A stretch of DNA of 64,000 bases from Bog-950 sp964631835 (GCA_964631835.1 CAZWAD010000013.1:42470-106469); one strand, 5' to 3'. Numbered from the stretch's first letter, positions 52,991 to 62,519 are shown. Made by a program: numbers and translations. Notes: generated by a model from the sequence alone, not told the origin.

Positions 52991-53092
52991 TCCTGAAATT
53001 GAAACCTAATAACGCTGGGTGAAAATAGAAATTGTGTAGAAAGACTTTCTATTGTATAAATAACTCTCTGAGGAGTTGCACTATGAACTATA

Positions 53093-53863
53093 CTATTTCT
53101 TTTTCCTCCAATCAATAGTATGATAAGCAAACAGGCGAATACCATGAGCCATTTCTTTACGTTTGGGTGTAAGCAAAAATACATTCAGGTAACCCATTTG
53201 TAATTGCAGAACATTGGTTATCTGATAACAAAAACCGGCAAAGGCGCGGTTCTGGTCAAATACTTTTACCTTATCTGATGAATAAGCATTGATAAACACT
53301 TCGTTGTTGAGCACAGCACCCCAGCTTCCCTGTTTAAATTCTTTTTTCTTAAAAATCCAGATAAGCATATAGTTATACCGGAACCTCTGCCTGAACACAT
53401 ATCCATCGGCAATGGTCTCACCGCTGGTTTTTTCAATAAGCCTCTGTTCGCTGCGAAGCAAGTGCATGGCGCGGAAATTTTTGCTGCTGTATACAAACTG
53501 TAGCTGCTGCCAGGGGCGGTGTTCCTGTCTGATAAACTCCATATTAGTCAGCGAAGGAAATTGAGGAACATACGCATAGCCAACTGTAAGTCGCAAATTA
53601 TCTTTGGCATACCATGTTCCTCCGAAACGGATAATCTCCATGTGAAGGTTCTTTGCAAAATCGTTTTTTGTGCGGTGGTGGAGGTCTAACCAATAGCCCC
53701 AGTTTTTATGCAATCGCCCCTGTTGGAAATATCCGAACCACAATTGTTCATCCATGTGAATGGATACTTTGTTCCCGGAACCGGAAGGCTCATGTGAGCC
53801 GCCATGAGGAAATACGCCAATACTTTGCAGGCTTGCAAACAAAAAGAGCAGCATTTTTTTCAT
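53093..53863 (-). CDS. DUF2490 outer-membrane-like protein (copy 1)
   Basis: 256 residues from ATG 53863. Signal peptide, then an amphipathic beta-strand-rich body of the DUF2490 type: QLWFGYFQQGRL, WYAKDNLRLTVGYAYVPQFP, RPWQQLQF, FRQRFRYNYML, ending in a strand with a terminal tryptophan region. Predicted outer membrane barrel of unknown function. A paralogue lies at 54688-55440, with a DoxX-like gene between. The last residue is lysine rather than the aromatic typical for barrel assembly. Confidence 0.75.
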   Translation of the reverse strand: MKKMLLFLFASLQSIGVFPHGGSHEPSGSGNKVSIHMDEQLWFGYFQQGRLHKNWGYWLDLHHRTKNDFAKNLHMEIIRFGGTWYAKDNLRLTVGYAYVPQFPSLTNMEFIRQEHRPWQQLQFVYSSKNFRAMHLLRSEQRLIEKTSGETIADGYVFRQRFRYNYMLIWIFKKKEFKQGSWGAVLNNEVFINAYSSDKVKVFDQNRAFAGFCYQITNVLQLQMGYLNVFLLTPKRKEMAHGIRLFAYHTIDWRKKK

Positions 53864-53890
53864 GCTGCAAGTATATAACATTATGCACGG

Positions 53891-54691
53891 TCAAGGATTG
53901 ACTTCAATGATTCCTTTTTTCCAGATAAAGTTGTGGCACCGGTTATCAAGAGCCACGTAAATACATGAAAGTAAAAAGCCGGTACGGAAAATGGCATCGG
54001 GAAATGCGAGCAATACTGAAAGGTAAACTACAAACACCAGCCAAAAACTACCTATGATAGCTGCGGGTCGCGAGAGAAGCCCGCTTACGAGCATAATACC
54101 CATAATGGTATCAGTAAAGCCGCTGTAATAAACAATTCGGTTTGCCCATTCTTCGGAAAGAACCTGCGAGGCAAGCTCAATGTGCCCGCCTTTCAAGCCG
54201 AAGAAACCAATAGATGCCAGACCGTGAGCCAGAAAGGCAAATCCGATTCCGATGCGCAGAAGTGAGTAGATTTTTTTCTTCCGGTTGAGCCAGAACCACA
54301 GAAAGAGAGTGTAAAAAATCCAGGCAAATCTGCGGAATGATTCAGCAATCCCGAAGAAAGAACCGGTTTTATGATGGTAATACAAATAACCTGCGACAGC
54401 CACAAAGCATAGATATACAATAGCAACGGTTAATACATAACGAATCTGGAAGCCGCACAAAATCAAAAGGGCAAGAACAATATCGAAACTTCCCTGAAAT
54501 TGGAGTACCTGCCTGATGTCGAGATTAAACACATTGATTGACTCGAAAATGCGATAGTGCAGTTCATAACCGGGGCTGAAACCAAGAGATACAAACCCGT
54601 GACCAAGGAAAACAAGAAACAGGATAAAGCGAAACACCGGTGCCGTGTGCCGGGTTACAGATTCGTGTAATTGCTGAAGAGATAAAATCAT
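53891..54691 (-). CDS. DoxX-like polytopic membrane protein
   Basis: 266 residues, about eight transmembrane segments in two similar halves: FRFILFLVFLGHGFVSLGF and LLRIGIGFAFLAHGLASIGFFG match each other, as does the spacing of FQGSFDIVLALLILCG with YSGFTDTIMGIMLVSG. An internally duplicated DoxX-type (four-helix) protein. DoxX members relate to quinone or thiol redox at the membrane. Starts in a four-base overlap with the preceding DUF2490 gene. Confidence 0.7.
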   Translation of the reverse strand: MILSLQQLHESVTRHTAPVFRFILFLVFLGHGFVSLGFSPGYELHYRIFESINVFNLDIRQVLQFQGSFDIVLALLILCGFQIRYVLTVAIVYLCFVAVAGYLYYHHKTGSFFGIAESFRRFAWIFYTLFLWFWLNRKKKIYSLLRIGIGFAFLAHGLASIGFFGLKGGHIELASQVLSEEWANRIVYYSGFTDTIMGIMLVSGLLSRPAAIIGSFWLVFVVYLSVLLAFPDAIFRTGFLLSCIYVALDNRCHNFIWKKGIIEVNP

Positions 54692-55440
54692 GGTTGAGGG
54701 TTTTTCTGTTTGGCTTTGACGGAAAACTCATGTTCAATGCCTATGCGAAGCGTATGAATATTGTCAAACTCGTAGCCTGTCCTCTTTTGACGGAAGAGGT
54801 GCATATAATTCACAGAGAAAGTTGTTCCTTCCACTGGCTGATAACTTAAGCCGGCCGTTATCCGGTTTTGGTCAAATATGTTGTAAACTATGTTTTTCCC
54901 GGCATGCAGCATGGCTTCTTCGTTAATCAGTAATTTAAACGGGTTTTTGTTTTTGCCGGTTGTAAACAAAGTAATATCTGAGCCAATACGGTAGCGGAAG
55001 CGCATGGTGAATGTTACACCGGATAAAAGCTTTTCACCCAGAAAGTTCCGTGTAAAGCGCTCTTCGATTTTAAAGCGGTGAGTGAGGGTTAGTATTTTCA
55101 GTCGTTCAAAATTTTGGCGATAAAAGATCCATTGTTCGGGTCTGAACTCGGGCACGGGCTGCTTACCACTCCAGGTAGTAAACTGAGCGTATCCGGTGCC
55201 TGTGCTCCATCCCGATTTAAAATGGTAAAGGAAATATGTGCGTGCGGCAAACTGCGATTGAAACAGCGGGTGGAAAGAGTGCCTTTCTGTGAGGTTAACT
55301 ATAACACTCCACCGCGGACGGACTTTAATGGTTTCGGTGAAGTCGTACCAGATTTGCTGCTGGTTGAAAAGGTGTTTTTGGTGAGCGGCATTCAACACTG
55401 AAAAGAATGAAACAAAAGCAAGAGTTAAGATTTGCCGCAT
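54688..55440 (-). CDS. DUF2490 outer-membrane-like protein (copy 2)
   Basis: 250 residues from ATG 55440. Signal peptide then QQQIWYDFTETIKVRPRWSVIVNLTER, PEFRPEQWIFYRQNF, RFRYRIGSDITLF, and IEHEFSVKAK at the end, all DUF2490-like. First gene of the trio with DoxX-like and copy 1; the stop overlaps the DoxX start (ATGA). Copies 1 and 2 share layout (RPEQW / RPWQQ) but little identity, so the duplication is old. Confidence 0.75.
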   Translation of the reverse strand: MRQILTLAFVSFFSVLNAAHQKHLFNQQQIWYDFTETIKVRPRWSVIVNLTERHSFHPLFQSQFAARTYFLYHFKSGWSTGTGYAQFTTWSGKQPVPEFRPEQWIFYRQNFERLKILTLTHRFKIEERFTRNFLGEKLLSGVTFTMRFRYRIGSDITLFTTGKNKNPFKLLINEEAMLHAGKNIVYNIFDQNRITAGLSYQPVEGTTFSVNYMHLFRQKRTGYEFDNIHTLRIGIEHEFSVKAKQKNPQP

Positions 55441-55625
55441 ATATTTTGAAATGGGAAGCGGTAACATTTAGGTTTTGGCTTCGGGCAAATAAAATGAAGT
55501 TGATGGAATAGCCGAATTGTTGTTGTGTCTCCAGGTAATTCAACATACTGAAACTTTCACTTGCTTTTTGCTGGGAAAGTTATTGCGCTTTAATAAATTA
55601 AGTCCGGTTTTCAGCCACCAATTGG

Positions 55626-56276
55626 CTATTTCAATTTATCCTTTAGGGTTTTGGTATCTAAAGTCATGTTAAACTCATCGCCATCTTCGTAGTGTAAAAT
55701 GTAATCGGCAAATGACGCCTGCTTTTTGTTGAGCATGTGGAAGGGCAAAAATGTTTTGAGGTTGGTAATTCTTCTTTCCCAGTCAACCCATCCCATGCCG
55801 ATGCCTTGAGTAAATACATAGTTAGCGAGGCGCCTGTTGTCTTCGAGAACCTGGGTTTGTCCGAAAGCGCATTCAAAATTGTGCTTAAAAAAATAACGGA
55901 TTATTTCGGATGGATTGTTCAGTTGGGGGTTTTGACGCTCCCGGTAGCGCTTAAAAAAATGTGTGTTGTATTTTATGGTTCCGTTTTCGCGGTTGCGGGT
56001 GTCAAAGAGAAACTGGTAAGCCACCTTGCCTCGTTTATCGGAGGCTTCGGTATAATAAATGTAATGGATATGGTCAGTGAAAATGTCGTATAGAATAGTC
56101 CATTCTGTTTTGCGGGCAGATGTATATTTAATAAACCGCTGTTCGTGGTGCAGTCCTTTGCGCTTCATTTCGCCCTGTACCAGGAGCGATTGCGCATGCG
56201 CCTTACGGCTCACTGCTTCAAAATCGTAAAGCATTTCGTGGCGAACTTCATCTATAGTCATGGCAGGCACTATCAT
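55626..56276 (-). CDS. Conserved-looking soluble protein, unknown
   Basis: 216 residues, no signal or membrane segment, not recognised. A mostly alpha/beta sequence rich in aromatic and basic residues (HFFKRYRERQ, FKHNFECAF, GMGWVDWERRI). An ATG five codons downstream (56261) is an alternative start. No operon partner: 185 bases separate it from the DUF2490 gene and it diverges from the DUF3817 gene. Confidence 0.55.
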   Translation of the reverse strand: MIVPAMTIDEVRHEMLYDFEAVSRKAHAQSLLVQGEMKRKGLHHEQRFIKYTSARKTEWTILYDIFTDHIHYIYYTEASDKRGKVAYQFLFDTRNRENGTIKYNTHFFKRYRERQNPQLNNPSEIIRYFFKHNFECAFGQTQVLEDNRRLANYVFTQGIGMGWVDWERRITNLKTFLPFHMLNKKQASFADYILHYEDGDEFNMTLDTKTLKDKLK

Positions 56277-56405
56277 ACTGCTTGTGGTTTATATGTAAGC
56301 GATGACCAATTTAAGAATTTCCATAATTTGCCTTCAAAGTCTTCTGTTGTATGAAACAAGTTGCTCCTAACGAAGCGCCATTGATTTTTATCTTCGCCAC
56401 CCTTT

Positions 56406-56729
56406 ATGATATATAATTTTTCGAATACAGTGATTGGTCGGCTGCGCTTAACCGGTTTTGCCGAGGGGGTATCTTATGTCATTTTATTATTTATAGCCAT
56501 ACCGCTAAAATATTTTGCCGGCTTACCAGAAGTGGTAAAATACACCGGTTGGATTCACGGGGTGTTGTTCATACTATATGTAGCGGCACTTTTCCAGATA
56601 AGGGTAAACTATCCCTGGTCGTTCAAGAAACTGATGTTGTCGTTCGCTGCTTCCTTAGTTCCTTTCGGTACTTTTATGATGGATAAGCAGTGGAGGCAAG
56701 AGGAGAAAGCCGTTTCGAACCGGGGCTAA
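56406..56729 (+). CDS. DUF3817 membrane protein
   Basis: 107 residues with three transmembrane segments. The family signature is clear: LRLTGFAEGVSYVILLFIAIPLKY and WIHGVLFILYVAAL, closing with a cytosolic FGTFMMDKQW. Function unknown; members are often encoded near transport or respiratory genes. Diverges from the 55626 gene, 134 bases upstream of topoisomerase IV. Confidence 0.82.
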   Translation: MIYNFSNTVIGRLRLTGFAEGVSYVILLFIAIPLKYFAGLPEVVKYTGWIHGVLFILYVAALFQIRVNYPWSFKKLMLSFAASLVPFGTFMMDKQWRQEEKAVSNRG

Positions 56730-56863
56730 TAACCGTCCTCATTTCTTATCAATAGTCATTTCTTGTTGATTTCTCTCTCATTTTTAGTTTCGCGCCCTCG
56801 TATTTTCACCCGACAATTTTTCAAGCGCAGATACATTGCGTTCAACTCATAAATTTTTGTGTT

Positions 56864-58744
56864 ATGGCAAAAGATGAAGTTAAATACACTGAAGACGAGG
56901 TAAAGACCCTCGACTGGCTGGAACATATACGAATTCGCCCCGGCATGTATATCGGTAAAACGGGCGATGGCAGCTCGATGGATGACGGCATTTACATTTT
57001 GCTGAAAGAAGTAATTGACAATTGCGTGGATGAATACCAGATGGGTTTCGGGAAGAAAGTGGATGTTACGGTGACGAAGGAAAAAGTGTCGGTTCGCGAT
57101 TACGGGCGGGGCATTCCGCTGGGCAAGCTGGTGGATTGTGTTTCGCAGGTGAACACCGGTGCCAAATTCGATTCGAAGGCGTTCAAGAAATCGGTGGGGT
57201 TAAACGGGGTGGGAACTAAAGCGGTGAATGCGCTGTCTACGTACTTTAAAGCGTATGCTGTGCGCGAAGGCAAGAAAAAAACAGCAGAGTTTGAAACCGG
57301 AAAGCTGAAGAAAGAATACAAACTTGAAAAAACAGATGAACCGGAAGGCACCTACATAGAGTTTCTGCCCGACAATAAGATTTTCAAGAATTACCACTAC
57401 ATGCACGAGTATGTGGAGCAGATGATTCAGAACTATACGTACCTGAACACCGGACTTACGTTCCACTACAACGGCAACAAGTATGTGTCGCAGAACGGCT
57501 TGCTGGATCTGCTAACGAAGAAGAAAGAGAATGCGGATTTGCATTACCCGATTATTCACCTTAAAGGTGAAGATTTGGAAATTGCGATGACTCACAACCA
57601 TCAGTATGGCGAAGAATATTACTCTTTTGTTAACGGGCAGTACACGATACAAGGGGGCACCCACCTGCAGGCGTTCCGCGAGGCAGTAGTGAAAACGGTA
57701 CGTGAATTTTACAAGAAAGACTTCGATACGGTTGACATCCGCGAGGCGATTGTGGCGGCTGTATCGGTGCGTATTCAGGAACCGGTGTTTGAGTCGCAGA
57801 CGAAAACAAAACTCGGCACAGAAAAACTTCATGGCGAAGAAAGAACAATGAAGCAGTTTGTAGGTGATTTTGTGAAAGAGCACCTGGATAATTACTTACA
57901 CAAGAATCCCGAAACAGCTGACGCGCTTTTAAAACGAATTCAGCAGAGCGAAAGAGAACGGAAAGAGATAGCGGGGATTAAAAAGCTGGCGAATGAGCGC
58001 GCGAAGAAAGCGAACATCCACAATAAGAAACTGCGCGATTGCAGGGTTCACTTTAATGATGAGAAAGCTGAGGACCGGCTGAACACTACGTTGTTTATTA
58101 CCGAGGGGGATTCGGCAAGCGGCTCTATTACCAAGAGCCGCAATCCTGATTTGCAGGCGGTGTTCTCGTTGAGAGGAAAGCCGCTGAACTGTTTCGGACT
58201 GACGAAGAAAGTAGTATATGAGAACGAGGAGTTCAACCTGTTGCAACATGCGCTGAACATAGAAGACAATCTTGATGACCTGCGCTATAACAATATTATA
58301 GTAGCCACTGATGCCGATGTGGATGGGATGCACATCCGGTTGCTGCTGCTCACGTTCTTTTTGCAATTCTTTCCTGACTTGGTCCGTAATGGTCATGTGA
58401 AGATTTTGGAAACACCTCTTTTCCGTGTGCGCAATAAGCAGAAAACTATTTACTGCTATAACGAAGAGGAAAAGCAGGCGGCCATTAAAGAGTTAAAAGG
58501 AAACCCGGAAATAACGCGGTTTAAAGGGCTGGGAGAAATATCACCCGAGGAGTTTGGAACATTTATCGGTGAGGATATGCGCGTGAGTCCGGTAATAACC
58601 GATGAGAAAACAAAAGTGCAGGAAGTTCTGCTGCCATACTATATGGGTAAAAACACAGAGGAGAGGCAGAAGTTTATTATCGAGAATTTGAGAATAGAAA
58701 AAGACGAAGTGAACGAAGCAGTTGAGGAGGAAGTTGAGGTATAA
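56864..58744 (+). CDS. parE: Topoisomerase IV subunit B
   Basis: 626 residues. GHKL ATPase motifs EVIDNCVDE, DYGRGIP and the GVGTKAVNAL lid at about residues 120-130 precede the transducer and the TOPRIM domain (ITEGDSASG near residue 412; TDADVDGMH), with GLGEI in the C-terminal part. Length and lack of a GyrB insertion fit ParE; the neighbouring parC gene supports this over gyrase. Forms the ATPase half of the enzyme that unlinks replicated chromosomes. Sixteen bases from parC. Confidence 0.92.
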   Translation: MAKDEVKYTEDEVKTLDWLEHIRIRPGMYIGKTGDGSSMDDGIYILLKEVIDNCVDEYQMGFGKKVDVTVTKEKVSVRDYGRGIPLGKLVDCVSQVNTGAKFDSKAFKKSVGLNGVGTKAVNALSTYFKAYAVREGKKKTAEFETGKLKKEYKLEKTDEPEGTYIEFLPDNKIFKNYHYMHEYVEQMIQNYTYLNTGLTFHYNGNKYVSQNGLLDLLTKKKENADLHYPIIHLKGEDLEIAMTHNHQYGEEYYSFVNGQYTIQGGTHLQAFREAVVKTVREFYKKDFDTVDIREAIVAAVSVRIQEPVFESQTKTKLGTEKLHGEERTMKQFVGDFVKEHLDNYLHKNPETADALLKRIQQSERERKEIAGIKKLANERAKKANIHNKKLRDCRVHFNDEKAEDRLNTTLFITEGDSASGSITKSRNPDLQAVFSLRGKPLNCFGLTKKVVYENEEFNLLQHALNIEDNLDDLRYNNIIVATDADVDGMHIRLLLLTFFLQFFPDLVRNGHVKILETPLFRVRNKQKTIYCYNEEEKQAAIKELKGNPEITRFKGLGEISPEEFGTFIGEDMRVSPVITDEKTKVQEVLLPYYMGKNTEERQKFIIENLRIEKDEVNEAVEEEVEV

Positions 58745-58759
58745 ACGGGGGTTGAAACA

Positions 58760-61384
58760 ATGAAAGAAAAAGAAGAGAATAAAAGCGAAGACCAAAAAAA
58801 AACAACAGCCATTCACGTTGACGGAATGTTCCAGAACTGGTTTCTGGATTACGCCAGCTATGTAATTCTTGAACGTGCTGTTCCTGCTATTGAGGACGGA
58901 CTGAAACCCGTTCAGCGCAGAATCCTTCATGCGCTGAACGAAATGGATGACGGACGCTTCAATAAAGTGGCGAATGTAATCGGGCAAACCATGCAGTATC
59001 ACCCTCATGGTGATGCAAGCATTGGTGATGCACTGGTGAATATCGGTCAGAAAGAACTATTGTTCGATACACAAGGAAACTGGGGCGATGTGCGCACCGG
59101 TGATGCAGCGGCTGCACCCCGATACATTGAAGTCCGCCTTTCGAAGTTTGCCAAAGAAGTTTCTTTTAACGGAGATATCACCGAATGGCAACTGAGCTAT
59201 GACGGAAGAAAGAAAGAACCGGTAGCGCTTCCGATGAAATTTCCCCTGTTGCTTTCACAGGGAGCTGATGGAATTGCAGTTGGGCTTTCTACCAAAATAC
59301 TCCCGCACAATTTTGTTGAGCTGTGCGAAGCAAGCATTAATCATCTCGAAGGGAAAAGGTTCCGACTGCTTCCTGATTTCCTCACCGGTGGCTTTGTTGA
59401 TGTAAGCGAATACAACAAAGGCGAGCGCGGGGGGAAAGTGAAAGTGCGCGCAAAGATTGAAGTGGTGGATAAGAAGACACTTGCCATTCGTGAAATTCCT
59501 TTCGGAACTACCACCGGCAGCCTGATTGAAAGCATACTTAAAGCGCAGGACAAAGGCAAAATCAAAATCAAAAAGGTAACCGACAATACAGCTAGGGATG
59601 TCGAGATTCTTATAGACCTGGCTCCGGGCTCCGATGCGGATGTAACCATTGATGCGCTTTATGCTTTTACAGATTGTCAGAGTTCAATTTCAGTAAATGC
59701 CTGTGTGATTGTTGATGAGAAGCCGCGCTTTATGTCGGTGAATGAAATTCTGGAACTAAGCACTGAGCGTACAAAAGAGTTGCTCAGGAAAGAACTGCAA
59801 ATCAAGCAAGCCGACCTGAATGAGAAGTGGCATTTCTCTTCATTGGAGAAGATATTTATTGAGAAAAGAATTTACCGCAACATTGAAGAGGCAGAAACCG
59901 GGGGAGAAGTAATTGAAACCATTGACAAAGGGCTGAAACCATACAAGAAGAATTTCAAGAGAGAAATCACACAGGATGATATTGTAAAGCTCACCGAAAT
60001 TAAAATCAAGCGCATTTCGAAGTTCGACAGTTTTAAAGCCGATGAGGAGATAAAGAATATCGAAGCCGGACTGAAACAGGTGGCTTATGATTTAAAACAC
60101 CTTACGGAGTTTACCGTTGCCTTCTTCCAAAACCTGATTACCAAATACGGCAAAGGGCGCGAGCGCAGGACCGAGGTGAAGGGCTTTGAAGAAATTGAAG
60201 TGAAGCAGGTTGCCGCAACCAATGCCCGTCTGTATGTAAACCGCGAGGAAGGTTTCTTCGGTACCGGTTTGCGCAAAGATGAGTTCGTGTGCGAGTGCAG
60301 CGACCTTGATGATATTATTGCCATTACCAAAGGCGGCAAGCTGATGGTGTCCCGGTTGGGAGATAAGAAGTTTGTCGGCAAAGACATCATCTATATTAAT
60401 GTGTGGAAGAAGAACGATGAGCGCACTGCCTACAACATGGCTTATTACGATGGCGCCAGCAAGCGGACTTTTGTAAAACGGTTTAACGTAACCGGTATAA
60501 CCAGAGATAAGGAATATGATTTAGCTAAAGATGCTCCCGGTACAAAGGTTCTTTACCTTACTGCCAACCAAAACAGCGAAACAGAGAAGGTGAAAGTTCA
60601 GTTACATCCTAATTCAACTGCGCGCATCAAAGAGTTTGAATACGACTTTGCCGAAATTGAAATTAAGGGACGAGGGGCGGTTGGAAACATTCTCACCAAA
60701 TTCCCGGTGCGCAAAATTGAATTGCTGGAAAAAGGGAAGTCATCTATTGGCGGGGTGAAGATTTGGTTCGATGAAAAGTTTGGAAGATTAGTGAACGAAG
60801 AAAAAGAGAAAACCAGATACCTCGGAGAGTTCAACACCGGTGACCAGATTATTGTGGCTTACAAAGACGGTAATGTTGAGCTCACTAACTTTGAACTAAC
60901 TAACAAATATGAGCCTGATGAAATTCTGACCGTTGAAAAATTCCAGCCGGAAAATATTTACAGTGCCGTTCAGTACGATGGTAACAACAAAGAGTTTTAT
61001 GTAAAACGTTTCCTGGTAGAATTGAAAACAGAGAAATTCAAAACTTCAATTGTCAGCGAGCATCCCAAATCATACCTCGCAGTGTTTTCCTCCAAGCCTG
61101 AAGTATGGGTTTCTTTTTCAACCGAAACCGCCAAAGGCAAAAAAGCAGAACAGGAAGTTAATCTCAATGACCTGATTGAAGTAAAAGGCTGGAAAGCGCT
61201 CGGCAACCGGTTAACGGATAAAGATGTAAAGGGCAAAATAACTGAAGTGGAAAAGACCACCCCGGTTGAAGAAGTAAAGAAAACCGCAAAAGGAAAAACT
61301 ACTCAGGTGAAAATGGGAACTACCATTGAACTGGACGTAAACCCCAAAGCCGGCAAGAAAGGCAAGCAGGGAGATTTGTTTTAA
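58760..61384 (+). CDS. parC: Topoisomerase IV subunit A
   Basis: 874 residues. Breakage-reunion domain with catalytic Tyr122 (APRYIEVRL) and the QRDR region YHPHGDASIGD, where Ala86 stands in the place of the serine usual at the quinolone contact. A long C-terminal region with repeated beta-strand units follows, then a lysine-rich tail (KKTAKGKTTQ, KAGKKGKQG). Pairs with ParE. The stop codon lies inside the first bases of the cassette-type element at 61383-61476. Confidence 0.92.
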   Translation: MKEKEENKSEDQKKTTAIHVDGMFQNWFLDYASYVILERAVPAIEDGLKPVQRRILHALNEMDDGRFNKVANVIGQTMQYHPHGDASIGDALVNIGQKELLFDTQGNWGDVRTGDAAAAPRYIEVRLSKFAKEVSFNGDITEWQLSYDGRKKEPVALPMKFPLLLSQGADGIAVGLSTKILPHNFVELCEASINHLEGKRFRLLPDFLTGGFVDVSEYNKGERGGKVKVRAKIEVVDKKTLAIREIPFGTTTGSLIESILKAQDKGKIKIKKVTDNTARDVEILIDLAPGSDADVTIDALYAFTDCQSSISVNACVIVDEKPRFMSVNEILELSTERTKELLRKELQIKQADLNEKWHFSSLEKIFIEKRIYRNIEEAETGGEVIETIDKGLKPYKKNFKREITQDDIVKLTEIKIKRISKFDSFKADEEIKNIEAGLKQVAYDLKHLTEFTVAFFQNLITKYGKGRERRTEVKGFEEIEVKQVAATNARLYVNREEGFFGTGLRKDEFVCECSDLDDIIAITKGGKLMVSRLGDKKFVGKDIIYINVWKKNDERTAYNMAYYDGASKRTFVKRFNVTGITRDKEYDLAKDAPGTKVLYLTANQNSETEKVKVQLHPNSTARIKEFEYDFAEIEIKGRGAVGNILTKFPVRKIELLEKGKSSIGGVKIWFDEKFGRLVNEEKEKTRYLGEFNTGDQIIVAYKDGNVELTNFELTNKYEPDEILTVEKFQPENIYSAVQYDGNNKEFYVKRFLVELKTEKFKTSIVSEHPKSYLAVFSSKPEVWVSFSTETAKGKKAEQEVNLNDLIEVKGWKALGNRLTDKDVKGKITEVEKTTPVEEVKKTAKGKTTQVKMGTTIELDVNPKAGKKGKQGDLF

Positions 61385-61476
61385 CCGGGCTGTTTTGATT
61401 GTTTATTAGCCCCTGCACTTACCCCATTGCGCTTTTAGTTTTAACCTTGTTTTTAACCCGGTTCATGTTAGCGGCT
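61383..61476. repeat. Cassette-boundary palindromic element III (short)
   Basis: AACCGGG (61383-61389) pairs with CCCGGTT (61457-61463) across ~67 bases; outside it on the right is CATGTTAGCGGCT, the same core as in element I (minus strand AGCCGCTAACATG). It overlaps the stops of both parC and the fatty acid hydroxylase gene. A shorter, weaker relative of elements I and II. Confidence 0.55.
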
Positions 61477-62373
61477 GGTTTCGTACTTTGCGAAATCTTT
61501 GTGCGCTACTGAAGGGTCGTAGTCGTTTTTAGTAACCAATGAATGTAACTCACTCTCCGGTTTCTTTGACCTAATAATAGGAAACATCAGCTGCACGTAC
61601 CAGGGTTCTTTTATTTTGTTCCATGCCCCGAAAACAGAAGGATATTGCCTGGTTATTTTTGCTGTCCCGAAAATAACATCCCATATAAATAGTAAATTTC
61701 CATAGTTGCCGTTAGGATGTGATATGCCATCTTCTGAAGTTAAGCCGTGATGAGCAAAGTGGGTGCTTGGTGTTGAAATTGTTCTTTCGATTATCCAGGC
61801 CAAAGGGTTGAGCCATTTATTTTTATATAAAAACCTGTCCCATTTTGTGACGCTGTGCGCTAATAAAATCACAATTAATTTTACCGGTAGGTAAAACAGG
61901 TAAACGCTGCCCATTCCCAGAAAAATAAGTATGGCAGAGAACCAAATTCCCGGCATTAAGGCATAGTACAGTATGGCGTTTCTGTAAGTAACGAGCACAC
62001 CCATTTCCTCTACAACATGATGAGGCCGGTGAAGTTTCCACATTATTCTACTTACATGAGAAAGCCTATGCCACCAGTATTGAGTCATATCATCCAATAG
62101 GAGAAAAGCCAGTATTTGCCATCCAATTGGAATTTTAATGAAGTAATTGGCGTATTGAGAAAACCAGGTTTCGCCTATCCAAAGTATGAAAAGAAATATT
62201 CCCGGTTGAATAAGAGTGGGCAGAGTGAACAGGCTTATTAACTCAATGGTCCAGTCATTTTTCGTTCTCTTATCATTCAGATACAAACCCCCTAGTGCTT
62301 CTAAAAATCCCAGCCCAAGTATTAATACCGCGAGTATCAATTTGTTAATCGTTTCTGGTTCGAACATTTGCAC
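61468..62373 (-). CDS. Fatty acid hydroxylase / sterol desaturase family protein (cassette gene)
   Basis: 301 residues, multi-spanning, with the di-iron histidine motifs HRLSH, HRPHHVVEE and THFAHHG. Closest in layout to the hydroxylase at 47641 but only distantly similar. Its final codons and TAA stop (ACC AGC CGC TAA) are part of the cassette core AGCCGCTAAC, so the protein end was set by that element. It appears to be the innermost gene of the cassette-like array. Substrate unknown: a fatty acyl, carotenoid or hopanoid chain is likely. Confidence 0.8.
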   Translation of the reverse strand: MQMFEPETINKLILAVLILGLGFLEALGGLYLNDKRTKNDWTIELISLFTLPTLIQPGIFLFILWIGETWFSQYANYFIKIPIGWQILAFLLLDDMTQYWWHRLSHVSRIMWKLHRPHHVVEEMGVLVTYRNAILYYALMPGIWFSAILIFLGMGSVYLFYLPVKLIVILLAHSVTKWDRFLYKNKWLNPLAWIIERTISTPSTHFAHHGLTSEDGISHPNGNYGNLLFIWDVIFGTAKITRQYPSVFGAWNKIKEPWYVQLMFPIIRSKKPESELHSLVTKNDYDPSVAHKDFAKYETSR

Positions 62374-62384
62374 AGCTGTTAATT

Positions 62385-62519
62385 ATTCAACGTTTGAGGG
62401 CTTGTTGCAGGCGGGGCTTAAACGCTGCGACCTGTCGCCAAGCACCAAAGGTAATAGAAAGTAATAGCGGTTGAAGTTCCTGTGTCAGCCCCGCTTGAAA
62501 CAAGCCCATGTTATGGGCA
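62385..62519. repeat. attC-like palindromic element II
   Basis: On the minus strand: TGCCCATAAC (62519-62510), ATG, then a 20-base stem GGGCTTGTTTCAAG../AGCCCCGCC..CAAGCC (62487-62507 with 62398-62418), then CTCAAAC and GTTGAAT (62391-62385). GTTGAAT fits the attC R' consensus GTTRRRY. Stem arms match with three mismatches around a ~68-base loop. Confidence 0.7.

Noticed and set aside
47641..62373. Sterol biosynthesis
   Set aside because: Sterol desaturase family proteins are broadly fatty acid hydroxylases in bacteria; no squalene epoxidase or oxidosqualene cyclase is seen.
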